This document shows positions 23,062-35,500 of a DNA stretch of 64,000 bases, piece after piece. Position 1 is the first letter of the stretch; every line of letters starts with the position of its first letter. This stretch comes from Cloeon dipterum (lineage: Eukaryota; Arthropoda; Insecta; Ephemeroptera; Baetidae): the NCBI RefSeq assembly GCF_949628265.1, contig NC_088787.1, positions 3,462,501-3,526,500 of the forward strand, in the 5' to 3' direction. Both the position numbers and the translations under genes were made by a program. The notes below the pieces were generated by a model that made no database searches, was not told the origin of the DNA, and saw nothing but the letters and a program-made list of their open reading frames with translations.

Positions 23062-25006
23062 TTACGGACTGCTAATTCCATGAATCGTCAACAAATGAGT
23101 TTTCATCGACTTTTCTCCCATTGATTTTCCACACACCATACATGATTTAAGACTTTTGTGCATCAAATGGGCAAATCTTGTGTGTGAAGCCAGAAAAAAT
23201 GAAGAAACAAACTTCTTCTGGCATTCACCGCATTCGAATTTGCGTTCAATCAAATTGTGTTTATAACCAAGTGGTTTTTCAAGTGAGCAAAATCAGGGAA
23301 GCTTTTGGGACAATGTGCGCAATGCTTCAAATTCAGTCTCTTGTGAATGCGATTCAAGTGGATTTTCAGTTGTTTTGCACTTTTGTAGTACCTTTTGCAC
23401 GGCTCGCACTTGAATCCAAGATTTTTGTGCCGCAAACCGAGCCATGAATTGTTTCTGTGTTTCTTTTTCATGTGGTACTCCAACAAAGCAGGTATTTTAA
23501 ATGACTTTGGGCACTTGTCACACTTGAGAAGAGTTGTTCTGCATGTTTTCAAGTGCAACTGGTACAAACCTGAGCATTCAAATTCATTCTGGCAGCGCCT
23601 GCACTTCATTCTTTTTAAATGGCATTTCATGTTTCCAACAATAACATCTGAAATGCAAATTGAGCACACCCGCGTCTCATGATTCATTCTTACATGTATT
23701 GCCAGATTCTGCTTAGTAGAAAACAATTTTTGGCATTTGTCGCACTTGATGGTCTTTGGCAAATGCAAACGAGAAATGTGCAGCAACAAGTTATTTTTAA
23801 ATTTAGATTTGAACTCACAATGGTGGCAATTGTAGACTTTTGCCTCGTCCTCTTTCTTGTGAACGGAATCAAAGTGGACAATCATTTCAGTTTCTGATTT
23901 GAAATAACAGAAGCAACCCAAGAATTTGCATTTAACGCCAAACTCGGAATGAACACGACGAATATGCTTTCTGATGTCTGAGTAGCTCCGAAACGTTTTC
24001 TCGAAAAATTGCATTTGATCAATTTCTTTTCATGCACTTGTTTTGTGTGTTTCTCCTTTTCCTCGACAGTGTGGAAATATGTGACACATTTACGATAGTC
24101 ACACCTGATGGCATTCTCGTGCATTTTTCTCACGTGATCCCCAATTCTTGCGAGAACATGTCCACAGTAGAAGCATTTCTTGTCTCCTTTTTGTTCACTC
24201 GTCTTTGGCTCGTACTCTGTATTTTATTCCTTCTCGCTTTTCGGCAGCGGAATCTTCTCGAGCTGCACCCAGCACTGCTCTGCTTTTCCTTCTGCAACAA
24301 TTAAACCAGAACAAATCACTTTGAAGGTATATAGATAGTAATATTAAAATAACATTTTGAAATTAATCTATTATATTTGGAGTTCGTCAGAGATTTCAAT
24401 CGGACCGCCAACTGCAGTAAAACCTTAAGTTTTATCGTCGTTGAATATTATTTTACATGTTTGAACGATATTTTTTATTTCTGTAATATTTTCAATACAG
24501 GACCAAATGATTTGTAATATTTACTGCCGTTTCCAGTTCCGTAATCATAGTTTTACTCATTCCGAATCCTTTTTTCAGTCACTAGTCTCATGTCATATTA
24601 CTAAAGTTACCTCAAAAAATTATATTTCTATTACAAAGTTGCATGCTCATATTTACCTAGATATTTCCTCCTCAGCTCTTTTGTTACGCCTTCCAAACAA
24701 ACCAGATCTTTTGTGGCCACCAAACTAATTCTTCGAGCTCGCAATCATGCTTGGCCAGAAACCTTAAAATAAAAAAATCGTTACTCAAATTGAAAAAGAG
24801 ATTCCCCGCTACTGCAGCTTTTACTCAGCGTGCCAGACGCAGAAATTGCAAACCAAGTCCGTTTCTTCGATTTCCTCTGCAAATTCGCAGCCGCAGACGT
24901 TCAAGAACCAAGTCTGCAGCTTCTCGTTGTCCAATTGGACAGCCTGGACAGCGCCGTCCGCCGTCGGACGCTCGCACAAAACGCAGAGTGGCCTCGCGAA
25001 CGACAT
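23062..25006 (-). pseudogene. B1: inverted ZAD-C2H2 family B copy with several lesions
   Basis: The only family B member on the minus strand. Exon 1 (25006-24825) is open with a diverged start (MSFARPLCVLCERP). Exon 2 (about 24760-24660) keeps the ELEELVWWP core but small indels after the CCACAA triplets disturb its frame. Exon 3 begins near 24300. It has TAA at 24226-24224 where paralogues read GAA, then a one-base deletion near 24006 in the third finger (paralogues read FCEK). A further replacement near 23256-23270 removes the HLAMTHF segment. Downstream the frame resumes (ERKFECGECQKKFVSSFF) to 23062. In total about 13 finger units are recognisable. Three or more independent lesions make a functional product unlikely unless the assembly is wrong. 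Confidence 0.8.
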
Positions 25007-26347
25007 TTCTTAGCGAGAATCCTCCGAGCAATGACGCACGAAAAATCATTGCTGTTGGAAATGACAGGAATTCGGGAAAATTTTTGAAATGGCATCTTTA
25101 GAATTCAGGTAGCTTGAATTGTGCTGGGGGAAAATAGGTGTTGTTTACATTGATTTATTTATATTTTGACAGATGCTATGCATTTTATATAGCTTACAAC
25201 TGCGGGACACATAAATGATGTAAATAAGTAATAAGTTTTTTTCGAATAGATTTAAATAAAAGACTTTGCGCCCTGCATTCATTTGTTTAATATCAATAAT
25301 AGGCTTGTTTAATAAGCAAAGTGATGAATAAAATATGCAATAAAAAAGGCATCAATTTAAAAAAGGCACCCAAAGTATTTGAAATTTTATTTTATCACTT
25401 AACACTTCATTGCAGAGGTGGCGCGGTGAAATAAAATAATAACTGACGCGCATTCATCCTGTGCTTATCCATAAACTTCCCTTGTTTAATGAGTTTTCCC
25501 TAGCGGCTCTGTGTCAAAATTACAATATTTAGTATTATTTTTAAATTTTTTAAACTTTATTGAAACGCCAAACTCTTGTCCTTAACAAACTGTAGAGACG
25601 ACCTTTGACCGCACCTCTAATATAACATAAGGCAGCCAGTGGCCAGGGAAAGGAGAAGCAAAACAATAGCCAAAAAGAAACGATTAACGACTCGAATGTT
25701 TCCGAACTGAAAAAGAATTATGTGATGACTCTATTACGAGAGGAGGCAGTTATTAAACTCTCATTATTTCAATTCAAGTTTCATTAATTTGTTCTCTTCG
25801 ATTCACGGCATATTTGCAGTTTCACCTCCGTTTTTAAACAGCGAGAAGGTTCGTTTTTTTGGCAATTTACACGTTTTGTTAAATCAAGCAGTTGTTTGTG
25901 AAGAAACTTTATTGATTTTTGAATAAATAGCACATTGATCTAATTCTTTAGGACAAAATTGTGCTTCTATTTATTAAATATAAATATCAAAGGGAAATCT
26001 CCCCACCACCCCCATTAAATACACTTAAACAACCAATCACTGAAGAGCATGACAAATTTCCGGGACTAAAGGCTGCTGCTTATTTTAAAGGAGAGTTCGT
26101 TTTGCTTCTGAAAGACTTTCGACTCACTGCGATCTAGCTGCAGTTTCGTCCCAGTTTTGACTCAGCCAGCAGGTTCGTTTTCTTGGAAGCTGGCATTTTG
26201 CAACTTTATTGTTTTAAAATATTCATCTCATAATATATACAAAAATTATTCGCGCGTCTAGAAGAAAAATAGGTTGCTCTTTATATTTTTTAATTTTTGT
26301 TTCTCCCAAGAGAAAATCAAATCAATTCTATTACCGCTTTTTTTCAG
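25007..26347. other. intergenic region and 5' part of yellow-like gene 1
   Basis: No coding signal before the ATG at 26348. A likely 5' UTR exon ends at CAGCCAGCAG/GTTCGT near 26171, and its acceptor TTTTTTTCAG ends at 26347. The sequence CTTTCGACTCACTGCG near 26117-26132 resembles an initiator context but no clear TATA box is present. Confidence 0.4.
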
Positions 26348-28036
26348 ATGAGAAACGTTAGAGTCATGAATCCTAGCTTGTTTTCCATCATTTTGCTCCA
26401 CTTTTCTTTGACAACCGCCGTAAACTTCACGCAAGTCTTCGAGTGGCCCGATGGAATGGACTACGAGTGGCCTTCCGAGGAGAGCAGGACAAACGCCTTG
26501 GAAGACGGAACTTTCAATCCAGAGAAAATTGCACCTCGTTACATGGCTGTGTACAGAACAAGGATTTTCCTAAGCCTTGAGCAATATGAAAATATTCCAG
26601 TGACTCTGGTGTCCCTGCCGACGAGCAACGCATCCTCTGCGTCCCCGAAGCTCACGCCGTTCCCATCGTGGGAGATGCATGTAAGCGTGAAAAGAAAATA
26701 GTATCAATCAAACCATATGCAATTAGCGCAAAACGTTAATTTGTAGTCGAAATTTGTAGATTTGTATTCTATTTTTATGAAATGGTCAGCCATTTTATTC
26801 TAATTTTCATATATTTCGAAAATTCCGTGTTTTCTCTAGCAAGATTAACAGAGTGCCAAAAGAGATATTCCGATGAAGATTTGTTAAAAACACTTGAATA
26901 TATTTTTTTGCAGGGAAAGGGTGACTGCGACAAAATTGAAGAAGCAAGAGGGCTGCAAGTTGACTCTGTTGGCAGGCTGTGGGTTCTGGACAGCGGTAGT
27001 GACAAATGCAATTCCAAACTATGGACCATCGACTTGTCCAACAATCACACTGTACTCGAACATCGATTTTCTTTCCGCGATTATATTATGCACGACTTAG
27101 GGCTCGACGAAACGCCCAATGGAACCGTGGCATTAATCTCATTTTATGGTGCAGATAAATACAGTATCGCCTTTAGTTTGGAAAGAAATCGCTCTAGGAT
27201 TTTGTCGCTGGAATATAGGTTCTTTTCCTTTGCCCTGTTCCCTAAGGTGGAATCGAGAAAGCTCTACGTTAGCCATTGGGAAACTAAAGTAATGTTTTCA
27301 TTTCATCCCATTGCCGAATTTGGCAATGCAACTTACATTTTTTATCATCCATTTATCGGAAAATGGAGTGCAATACCATATAGAATGCTAATTGACAGTC
27401 ACGGCACCATGTATGCCGCCTTTAAGTGGAAAAACTACATACGCTCTTGGAACACATCCCAGCTATTTGAGGAGCAACCTTTTTATGAGGTACGTCACCA
27501 ATTTAAAAATAAGAAATTTGCGATTCTATTATTGATTAATTATTTAACTCTATTTTAAATTGAAGAAGTTGTGGGTGGAGTCTTATCTCTTAAATGTTCA
27601 CCTTTGGTCTTAGCTATATAGATTGACAACAGCCCGTTACACTTTTTAGGTTGAAAATCTGGGTACTTGTTTTCCATTTACCTTTGCCTTGGACTCGTCG
27701 GGAACCTTTTGGATGACTGAGCTTAATAATACAGCAAGTAAGCCAACGTACAGACTACTTAAGGCTGCCACAACTGAGGTGCAGGAAAGCAACCTCCTGA
27801 CCGAAAATAGGATAATTATCATCATTCTGATCTGCGGCATCGTGTTGTTCAGTTTAATCATTCTTTGGCTCGTCCTGACACTGAAGAGAAAACAAAACAC
27901 TACTGAGGACCAGGAAATGTCCGTTTTATGTTACAACAATGATGACATAAGCCCCGCGGAAGTGCTGAACGAGGATGAAGTGACGCAGCCACGCCCCTTT
28001 CATCTGGTCTCTACGATCAGCCCGCGATCCGAATGA
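26348..28036 (+). CDS. yellow/major-royal-jelly-like protein 1, membrane-anchored
   Basis: Three coding exons, 26348-26680, 26914-27489 and 27650-28036, all phase 0, giving 431 residues. A signal peptide (SLFSIILLHFSLTTA) precedes the family N-terminus VNFTQVFEW. Family motifs follow: PRYMAVYRTRIFLSL, PFPSWEMH, GLQVDSVGRLWVLDSG, YIMHDLGLDETPNG and FALDSSGTFWMTEL. A C-terminal hydrophobic helix (IIIIILICGIVLFSLIILWL) is followed by a basic stop-transfer KRKQ and a cytoplasmic tail of about 45 residues. Yellow/MRJP proteins are usually secreted beta-propellers, some with dopachrome-related activity; the anchor here suggests a cell-surface form. It lies inside the zinc-finger array between B1 and B2. 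Biochemical activity cannot be read from the sequence. Confidence 0.85.
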
Positions 28037-28770
28037 AAGCGCTAGGAAAATTTTTCTCGTGGCTCTCTGGGTCGGCGTGTGCGCTGTGCGTCAGCGAGAA
28101 TTATGGAAAATTGGCTGCCGTTTGGGGCGATTCAAGTGGAAAAAACATAAATTATGAAAATATAATTGCATTTCGAGATATTTCAATCCCAGTTTTTTCC
28201 TTAATTTTTTAGTATTGCATTCATTTTAACAAATTAGTTGACACTCTGGCCAAGTTTATTAATCGAACGTACGGATAACAAATTAAATTCAGCGTAGCTG
28301 TCTCTTTAGATAAATATCTTTCATTCAGTCTACCTTAATGGATCTGAAACTAAAATCAAGGTGATTAAAAAACGCAAGTTGATTTTCATTAGCGACTTAA
28401 CAAAATTAACAAATTGCAAGTGTCGTGGTAATTCAGTTTCCCGCCATTGAGTTACTAAGGGAGAGAAGAGAGGGTGCTTAATAAGCCTTCGCCCAGGCCT
28501 CGTTTTGTATTATAGGAGATAAAACTGGAGGTGATATAACTACAACATATATGAATGTTAAAAATAATAATATTTGTATAAAAAAATAAAATACACAAAA
28601 TGCGGTATAAATTGAAAAATATTTTCTTCGTTAATAAATTCTATTTTTTAAATCAATTGATTTGCTGAAGTTTCTTTGAGCGTTTCCTTCTCCCTTTCGT
28701 TTACCCTATAATCCACCTGACTACCTGCAGCTGTGTCGATATCTCATTCGCGCCATTTCGAGTTACCGTG
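28037..28770. other. 3' flank of yellow-like gene 1 and B2 upstream block
   Basis: From about 28440 the sequence joins the B-upstream block shared with B3-B6 (GCCATTGAGTT, then GGGAGAGAAGAGAGGGTGC, TATAGGAGAT, and CCTGTAATCCACCTGACTACC-like sequence just before the ATG). The block is shorter here than before B3-B6. No coding exon seen. Confidence 0.5.
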
Positions 28771-30682
28771 ATGCCGCTGGTGAAGCCGCTCTGCCGCGTT
28801 TGCGAGCGTCCGACGGCGGACGGCGCTGTCCAGGCTGTCCAATTGGACAAGGAAAAGCTGCAGACTTGGCTCCTAAATGTTTGCGGCCACGAATTGGCGG
28901 AGGAAATCGAGGATGAAGATCTGATTTGCAATTTCTGCATCTGGCACGCCGAGTAAGCTTCGTGGATTCCATTTTGATGATTTTAATGACAATTTTTTTC
29001 TAATTTTCAGGTTTTTGACTAGATTTGACTCCGAGCTCGAAGCTTTGGTTTGGTGGCCTCTAGATCTGATCTATTTGGACGACGTGGCGAAAGAGCTGAG
29101 GAGGAAATATCGAGGTACACACACCATAGCTTTTGAATTTATTTTTAGAACTGAGGCAAATTACTGCTAAAAATGACGCGTAGTTACGGGATAGAAGAAA
29201 GGATTTGGAATGGGCAAGATTAGGATTATTACGGCAGAAGATAACTCAAATCAATTTTTTTTTAACAGTGATATGCTGACTGTAAATGTATATTTTATAT
29301 TTTGCGAAAATTGGTAAAAATACGGTTATGCTGCGGTAGACGGTATCACCATTGGAATTTCTAGCTAGCTCCAAATAATATATAGTTTAATTTAATTATG
29401 TAATTTTAACATTACACTATATACTTATTCAGTAATTTGAGCTACATTAATTGTTGCAGAAGGAAAAGCAGAGCAGTGCTGGGTGCAGCTGGAGAAGATT
29501 GAGCTGCCGAAAAGCGAGACGGAAGAAAATGCAGAGCACGAGGCAAATCCTGACGGTCGAAAGATCAAGAATAAATGTTTCTACTGTGGAAAAGTTGTCT
29601 CCAGAATTGGGAAACACATGAGAAAAATGCACGAAAATGCCATCAGGTGTGATAATCGTAAATGTGTCACCTATTTCCACACATTCGAGGAAAAGGACAA
29701 ACACACCAAGGAAGTGCATGGAAAGAAATTGATCAAGTGCAGTTTCTGCGAGAAAGAGTTTCGGTGGTCCAATGTCATGAGAAGGCATATTCGTCATGTT
29801 CACGCCGAGTTTTGTGTCGGATGCAAATTCATTGGCTGCATCTGTTATTTCAAATCAGAACCTGAAATGATTGTCCACTTTGATGCTGTTCACAAGGAAG
29901 AAGACAAAGCAAAAGTCATCAATTGCCACCATTGCCAGTACAAATCTAAATTAAAATTTGATTTGTCTATTCACGTCTCTCGTTTGCATTTGCCAAAAAT
30001 GATCAAGTGCGACGAATGCCACAAAATGTTTTCTACAAAGCAGATTTTGGCAGAACATGTAAGACAGTATCATAAGTTTCGGGTGTGCTCAATTTGCAAT
30101 TCAGATGTTATTCTAAGAGAGATGAGTCGCCATTTGGAAAGAATTAACTGCAAGCGCTGCAAGAATGAATTTGAATGCTCAGGTTTGTTCCAATTGCACT
30201 GGAAAACATGCAAAACAACTCTCCTGAAATGTGACAAGTGCCCAAAGGCATTTAAAAAACTCGCTTTGATGGATTACCACGTGAAAAGGAAACACAGAAA
30301 TGATTCCTGGCGAGGTTTGCAGTACAAAAATCTTGGATTCAAGTGTGGACCATGCAAAAGGTACTACAAAAATGAAAATCACCTGAAATTACACTTGAAT
30401 CACATTCACAAGAGACTGAATTTGAAGCATTGCGCACACTGTTCCAAAAGCTTCACTCGTGTTGAAAACTTGAAAAACCACTTGGCCATGACACATTTTT
30501 TGATTGAACGCCAATTTGAATGTGACCAGTGTGAAAGTAAATTCGTTTCCTCGTATTTCCTGGCTTACCACAAAAGATATACACATTTGAAAAACAAAAC
30601 TCTGGAAATGTGTCAGTTTTGCGGAAAATCAATGACTGCTAATTGTATGAAAATACATTTAGTGACCATTCATGGCATATAA
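28771..30682 (+). CDS. B2: ZAD-C2H2 zinc-finger protein, intact
   Basis: Exons 28771-28952, 29011-29114 and 29460-30682 give 502 residues. Exons 1-2 encode a ZAD-like dimerisation module: CRVCERP, then LQTWLLNVCGHELAEEIEDEDLICNFC in two parts, then EFLTRFDSELEALVWW. Exon 3 opens with the conserved EGKAEQCWVQLEKIELPKSE and holds 13 C2H2 or variant fingers ending MKIHLVTIHGI. Two units use C-X4-C spacing (RCDNRKC, GCKFIGC), one lacks the last histidine (CSICNSDV) and one is C2HC (CKRCKNEFECSG..HWKTC). The third finger helix reads RWSNVMRRH. The ATG directly precedes the conserved MPLVKPL. AATAAA at 30971-30976 is a plausible poly(A) signal. A nuclear DNA-binding regulator is inferred. Confidence 0.88.
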
Positions 30683-32079
30683 AATCCTTAGCTGTGCCGT
30701 TTTTGTAAAGATTCATCAAATTTGATAAGCTTTTGAAGTGCAGAAACGGTTAAAATGCTAGACAGCATAAATTTGTTTTGCCGAACTGATATTTGTAATT
30801 CCATCCTTTCGTTTTTTATTATTTTCTCCAGATTCATCAAGTAGACAAGCAATTTTCAGCTGTAAAATCTAGGTTTCGGGAAATTCTCTTCATATTTTGT
30901 CTTTGTATGAATTTTCTGAATCTATTAATAAGCGTAAATCCTGCGTTTGTAATTTGTAGCTAAAGTTTATAATAAAAATATATGAAAAAACATAGTATAA
31001 TTTCTTAATAATAATCCCTCTTAACTTTCAAAATTGATAACTATTTTCGGTTCAGTTTGACGCCTTCATATCGTACAGCTTATATGCAACCCGCCACAAG
31101 AATAGCACGCGACTCGAATGACGTCAGCGGCAATGAATGGTTTGGAAGAGGGGGAAGTAGAGAAAGGCCGACAGCGCAACCAATGAATGGATGAATGAAT
31201 GACATTTCAATGAGAAATCGCAAGGCGTTCAGGAAAGATTGCGTAGATCCGAATTTGGTTAGTGCGGAAAGGAGTTTGTTTCCATGTTTTCCCTTTCATG
31301 CCACCAATGTGTTGAACACAACTACATAATTGTGAAAGACAGAAATCTCAAGACGCGTGAGATAGAAAGAATTAATCGGTCTTGTTCACGTTCTCTTTTC
31401 AAAATGTCGATTTTTAGTTAATCTTGACCAGGTTTACTCATGTAACCCTAGTCATAAGTAGAAGAGGCAGCGCAAAATTCGGCAAGTCAGAAAAAATGCT
31501 TAAAATTGGAAAATTTTTCATGTTAATCAAAAGCAAAAATTTAGCAAAAATGCTAAATTTCGGACTTCAAACCCATAAATATTGGAAAATTTGGTGTCAA
31601 AAAATGCTTAACGATGGGGACAATTACATGAGACCAATTTCAAAACCCTGGGTTATAACACTGACCCTGCGGTATTTTTGAAAAACGCGTTTTTTCGATT
31701 TTTGGAACAATCTTGATTTTGCGCTAACTCCTTCGAGCCCCTCGTTTATGTTATTTTGACTCAAAAGACACGTAAATAAGTTCCCCAGGGGGTCAGATTT
31801 GTTGATTTTGGAATTTGAAACTTAATGTCTGTTAAAAAATCCATAGTAATTCGTAAATCGGTCCAATTTTGAAAAACTGTACACGGTTGTCTTAGCAAGA
31901 GGCATTGACTGGTGATTGAATCATTGCCCTGCGTCCCATAAGGCCCAGGCCGGACCCTGAAAAAAAAACTTAGGAATTTCACACCATTAAGAATTGATAA
32001 CTGGGCTCCTATTTGCCGCAGAGGCTAAAATTAATGTTCCTTAAGCCTACAAATTTACAAAACCCGCGTTAAAAGACAA
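30683..32079. other. B2 3' flank, TGACGTCA block and spacer repeated at 42.8-44.0 kb
   Basis: Non-coding. TGACGTCA lies at 31119-31126 in a conserved context (GCACGCGAC before, GCAATGAA after). From about 31240 to 31990 the sequence (GAATTTGGTTAGTGCGGAAA; CTCAAGACGCGTGAGATAG) is repeated at 43310-43990 after B4. ORFs here are not conserved between the two copies. Confidence 0.6.
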
Positions 32080-33142
32080 CATTTCTTTTGAACTTAATTT
32101 TATTTCACCTTTGGGCCAGAGGTTTTGACTAATCGACCTTCCATTTCGCACCGAATGGCGTCGATTGGCCGGCTTTCGTGTCCGTATTTGCGTTTTGTGT
32201 TCAATAAAAGAATTAAATTATTTATTTCGTCTGCGATTTCAATCTCATCAAAGCTGGAATGGAAACTCTCCCGCGCGACAGCTGCTTGCATTCGCCCTTC
32301 GAAAAGCTCTTAGCACCGACCTGAGTGCAAACACAGAAGAGGATCCGCACTTTTGAAGAGCTGTTTTGCTCCGGCCAACAGGGCCCCACCTGGACCCCGA
32401 ACACCAACGTTTAAAATGTGATAAACCACGTTTTTTGCTTTTAAAAATAAATATTCCGGCTGCTAATGGTCGTAGATTAAAAATCCAAAGTTGGTTAAAC
32501 TCGACGTAAAATTCTGCTCTGGTCCCAGCGCCGTCCCAGGCCCCCAAAGTATGCACAAAAAATCACTGTTTCTTCTAATATTTTTAATCAGCTAATGGGC
32601 CGGAGGGTGATTTTGATTACTTCAGACTTCGTTTTGCATCTAAAGGCGTTGATTGACCGGGTTTAGCGCCATAATTTGGGTTCGGAAGTAAGGGAAACTG
32701 TTTGGTCGCGCGGCCCTATGAAAAGGCGGCTGGGCTTTGAATTTCTTTGGGACAGGGAGTGGATGATTTAATCGGATTCTCGCAACTAGAGAATAATCAC
32801 CACATCACGCGTGTGTATTGGTATGGTTAGAAATAACTGCATTTATAATTTTTTAAATAACGGAATATTAATGAATCAAGATAAAAATTTCCATTCTTCA
32901 TTGTGTCAACAAAAGCAGGAAGAAAAGGTATTTCTTTAGAAAGAGGATTTTCGTGGTAGAGAACAATTCCAGGAATTCGAGCCAAAAAATGTCAACCTTT
33001 GAGATATTCCATTAATCTTTCAGCAAAATAGAAATAACACTCTTTCCCCTGAGTCGATGAGCTGATATTCTCCCGCAAAGATTTTCATTCTCAGACGGGC
33101 TACGCTTATTGAAGGAAAACGCGTCGAGTTGTGCTCGCCAAA
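32080..33142. repeat. A-upstream block, copy 2
   Basis: Extended version of the block before A1. The distal part (ATTTTATTTCACCTTTGGGC; GTGTCCGTATTTGCGTTTTG) matches copies at 44040 and 51940, and the proximal part matches all four. Opposing ORFs of 60-100 codons recur in copies 2 and 3 only because the DNA is nearly identical; none has a recognisable domain. Confidence 0.75.
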
Positions 33143-34435
33143 ATGGAAGCAGAAAGAAAATGCGTTAAATGCCTGAAAGGAGTGAAGATAGTCGGCGACG
33201 AATGCGCTCAATGTATACTGTAAGGAATCATCCAGGGCCTTTATGAGGTAAATTAACTCCAGATATTATATTAATGTTTCAGTGATCACGAGTTGAATTT
33301 GGAGAATTCACCACCTTCGAATGAACAAAATTCTGAGCAAACAGACGACCAGCTGTCGAAGAATAAAACTTTGGCACCAGTGAACGCTGCTGCCGATGAG
33401 CCGCAAGTCGAACAGACCGCAAGACAGGTTCCACGTGCGAATGAAAACGGGGTTGTTTCGAACGCGAATGCTTTACAGCCCGAATATCCAAAGATATTCG
33501 AACAATTAAAAACTACGGTTAATACTTCTAACTTTGGTGTTTGTCCTACTTCAGGTGAGCTCATTCGAATGATTTTATTGAATTCTTTTTATATGAATAA
33601 AAAAATATTTTAGAGGGCATTTGTGAGAGCCAAAGTGTTGCGATTCAAGATCAAATTATGGATTCAACAGTTGAAACTGCAGTCTCAGTCAGCAGGAGTG
33701 AACCTGGTGAGAAATATTTTCGTGACATTCGTCAATAAAGAAAGAAAGCCTCTCTTCGATTTATATGTAGATGACAAAAAAATGAATAACACCTTTTCAC
33801 AGCATTTATTCTGTTCTTCAAAATTTAATTTGTGAAATTTTCACATTCCAGAGCCTTCTATAAGTGGATATTCAGGCCAAAAGAGGAAGAGGAAACCGAA
33901 TACCGATTCAGAGGACGCGAAGAAAAACTCAAGAGCCAAGAAGAGGAAAGCAAATGAGAGTCAGGATAAAAAAAGATATAATAAGGGCGTCTGCCAGGAG
34001 TGCAATGGCAAGGAATGTGGCAACATTTATACTCACTTGAGCACTCACAAGAATAGAGCACAAAAATCAGAAGACCAAGACGAAAAAAACTATGTACACA
34101 AGGTTGAAAAGAAAAACGGAGTGAAAACATTGGTACGTGCACCAAAGACCGATGGGCAGATGGAAGAGCCACGGAAAATATACGAGTGCGATTGTGCACA
34201 GTTCTCAACATACTTAAAGGGTAAATTAGAAGATCACATCGTAAACAAGCATTTTCCAAAAACAATCAAATGCGATTATTGTCCAAAGTTATTTGCGACA
34301 GAGAAGAATCTGAGGCGACATGTAAAGAAATGTCATGCCATTAAGTGGGAATGCCACGTGTGCAATCGAAGAATGACATACAATCAAAAGAGTAAACACA
34401 AACATCCAGTTAAGCCGAATTGGAAAAAAATTTAA
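33143..34435 (+). CDS. A2: family A zinc-finger protein
   Basis: Exons 33143-33219, 33283-33554, 33614-33706 and 33852-34435 give 341 residues. Exon 1 is near-identical to A1 (CVKCLKGVKIVGDECAQC). The exon-2 linker is full length and retains RANENGVVSNANALQPEY. The basic stretch KRKRKP plus KKRKANESQDKKR precedes the fingers. The second finger is damaged: it reads YECDCAQFSTYLKG, giving C-X-C instead of C-X2-C, so it may not bind zinc normally. The third (IKCDYCPKLFATEKNLRRH) and fourth (WECHVCNRRM) are intact. All junction phases agree. A 140-bp MITE sits in its 3' flank. Confidence 0.8.
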
Positions 34436-35500
34436 TACTCTCGCCAAGGTGTAAATTGAACCAAAAGAAATTTGGAATCAAATAACTTTTAAAAACTTTT
34501 AGATTTAGTTAAAGATTTTAAAATTCCACGAAGAAAGCTTTTTGTACAGCAATTTTGAAACTGTAAAATATAGCAAATCATGACATGTGTATATCAGTTA
34601 GAAAATTTTTAGGACGTAAGAATATGCAAATGACAAGCAAGATTGTACTGCATTATTTCAACGCTTGAAAATGTTTGAAAAAAATAAATATGTTTAGCAA
34701 CAATAGAAAAAAATTATTTTTTCTTAATTAGCCTGAAAATCCGAAAATGCAGCCATTGGTATTTTGGTATGCTCTTTTGATCGCTCCATAACCATAATAA
34801 TTTTGAATGATTATTCTCCTTGGCTTTTGTTAGGAACACTGAAAGTCATGGGTGAGAAAATGTCACTGCGCTGCAGTGAGAAAATCTCACCACGCCGTAT
34901 GTCACTATACCTGGGGTGTCAAAGGTGATATTTTCTCACTGCAGCGCAGTGACATTTTCTCACCCCTGACTTGCAGTGAACTGTCTGACATGTTTAAAAT
35001 AAACTAAATCAGGATAGACTTTTTTGCCTGATTATTTTCTAGCCAATTGCTTTTTCTCTAAAGATTTTTTACAATCTAGGCTGTTGTTGTTTTGGTTTAT
35101 CGCAGCTGCCGAGGAGCAAAAGAGGCCGCAGGTAGGAATATTTGGCGAGCGTGTTTTGGTCCGAATTACACGGAGTTTTTCTTCTTGCATTCGCACTTGA
35201 CTTGACTTTTCCAAACAGGCCCCGGTCTCTCTCGCCTCTCATACACACCATATCCATTCAAATAAATTAATGTTTGTCGAGTCAACAAAGAAAATTCGGA
35301 AAATTATGAAATTCTTTCGCTATGTTCTATATTGTTGTTTATAACAATTAAGCTTTTGCTGTCTGTATAATTTTTAAAATTATCAAAATTGTTCGTCTTG
35401 CCCTTAATTTGTCTCTTGGCCGTTTTGCCTGGATGTCACTACACGCACAATTGAATTTTAAAATTTGTATTAATCACTTTTTCTTTGTAATATGCTTAAG
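34436..35500. repeat. A-downstream block, copy 2, carrying a MITE insertion
   Basis: Matches the block after A1 and A3 (TCGCCAAGGTGTAAATTGAA at the start; TTGTTGTTTTGGTTTATCGC and CCCCGGTCTCTCTCGCCTC further on). It is interrupted at 34838-34977 by an inverted-repeat element absent from the other copies. Confidence 0.75.
34838..34977. mobile_element. 140-bp MITE with ~54-bp inverted repeats and GAAC target duplication
   Basis: The arms start ACTGAAAGTCATGGGTGAGA and, at the other end, the complement of ACTGCAAGTCAGGGGTGAGA. They continue through GTCACTGCGCTGCAGTGAG. The element is flanked by GAAC at 34834-34837 and 34978-34981. The orthologous blocks after A1, A3 and A4 read a single GGAACTGTCTG, that is, the empty site. 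Confidence 0.92.

Noticed and set aside
32100-32407. ORFs of 60-100 codons repeated at 44072-44403
   Set aside because: They recur because the A-upstream blocks are near-identical; frames are not maintained in the other two blocks and no motif is recognisable.
22120-35470. Possible small structured RNA in the conserved block after A genes
   Set aside because: No tRNA, snRNA or other known fold could be recognised by eye, so no RNA gene is called; kept only as a finding.
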